From positions 375,588 through 439,587 of the forward strand of contig VXAU01004747.1 in the NCBI GenBank assembly GCA_013399695.1: a stretch of 64,000 nt of DNA. The letters are read 5' to 3'. The number at the start of each line of letters is the position of its first letter. Position 1 is the first letter of the stretch. The translations under genes were made by a program, and so were the position numbers. The notes beneath the pieces were generated by a model that was given only the letters and a program-made list of their open reading frames with translations, was not told the DNA's origin and searched no databases. This DNA comes from Formicarius rufipectus (lineage: Eukaryota; Chordata; Aves; Passeriformes; Formicariidae). Shown in pieces: positions 63,646-64,000 of this stretch.

Positions 63646-64000
63646 GATTTGTAAATGGGCAACTCCATTGGAGTTACAGGCAATTCTTGCCCATGTACAA
63701 ATACAGGACATGTCTGGAAAGCCATTGGGTGGTAAGCTCTGGAGTTGTCCCAGTTTCTATTTCCTTCAGCTGAGCCATCATCCTCTGCTATTCCAGCTGT
63801 AGAATGGGGATTAGGTAGACAGGCTTTATCAGCATGATTTGGAATGGATTAAAACTTACAATTGAATTATGCAGGTTCTGTGTTAATAAAACCTTTCCAT
63901 CACACTGCCACATGCTCTAAAGCACATTAGAAAGTGTCTGCATTATGAAGGGCTTGGGGAATTCAGATCTGTTCTCCTGCAGCTGTTTTTCTGTCCCTGC
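63646..64000. other. End of window, no feature recognised
   Basis: No exon or repeat was seen. A 70-codon + frame ending at 63802 begins within the CR1 tail and is taken as chance. Confidence 0.5.

Larger units (their letters stand above)
12688..64000 (+). other. CACNA1I: Putative CACNA1I intron 1, running off the window
   Basis: No sequence encoding the expected exon 2 (WFEC..SMLVILLNCVTLG type) was found on the + strand downstream, and no other gene was recognised. The remaining 51 kb is therefore best read as intron 1, populated by CR1 and LTR insertions. A short exon of about 110 bases with unusual codons could have been overlooked by eye. Confidence 0.6.

Overview
The window looks like avian (most likely songbird) nuclear DNA. 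It is CpG-poor, gene-sparse and non-bacterial. It carries repeated fragments of CR1 LINEs, recognised by their conserved 3' tail and its antisense form, and solo LTRs of endogenous retroviruses of the types common in passerines. No bacterial gene organisation, CRISPR array, tRNA or rRNA was found. Almost every open frame of 60-200 codons is a chance frame in intergenic or intronic DNA. The assignment to birds is inference from repeat content, since no species-diagnostic gene is present.

The one gene that can be supported is the first coding exon of CACNA1I, the T-type voltage-gated calcium channel alpha-1I (Cav3.3), on the + strand at 12407-12687. It encodes the cytoplasmic N-terminus, ending in the family motif TTSPRSWCIKMVCNP just before transmembrane segment S1 of domain I. 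The exon is preceded by a good U2-type acceptor (AG at 12384-12385), so a 5' non-coding exon probably lies upstream. It is followed at once by ATATCCTTT, the near-invariant 5' splice site of U12-type (AT-AC) minor introns. Exon 2 was not found, so intron 1 probably fills the rest of the window, more than 51 kb.

Layout: 1-11065 is upstream flank without a recognisable gene. It contains a CpG-enriched block (about 5465-6170), a minus-strand exon-like 100-bp frame (6345-6444) and an AT-rich inverted repeat (2532-2585). 11066-11642 is a minus-strand solo LTR with a 4-bp target duplication; its insertion makes a consensus splice donor on the + strand. 11643-12385 is unique DNA leading to the exon. 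12688-64000 is intron 1. It contains a second type of LTR with an adjoining small ORF (about 20600-21389), a second minus-strand solo LTR related to the first (38665-39213), and CR1 pieces at 32.2, 40.0-40.5, 42.8-43.3, 46.6, 49.9-50.3, 53.6-54.35 (ancient), 58.8-60.1 (tentative) and 63.5 kb. Two short tandem duplications, several perfect hairpins and two homeodomain/POU-like AT-rich clusters could be regulatory.

Only one gene is visible, so nothing can be said about genes working together. The points most worth following are the minor-class intron, the possible LTR-derived splice donor upstream of the start codon, the exon-like frame at 6.4 kb, and the non-coding blocks at 45.2 and 57.8 kb.
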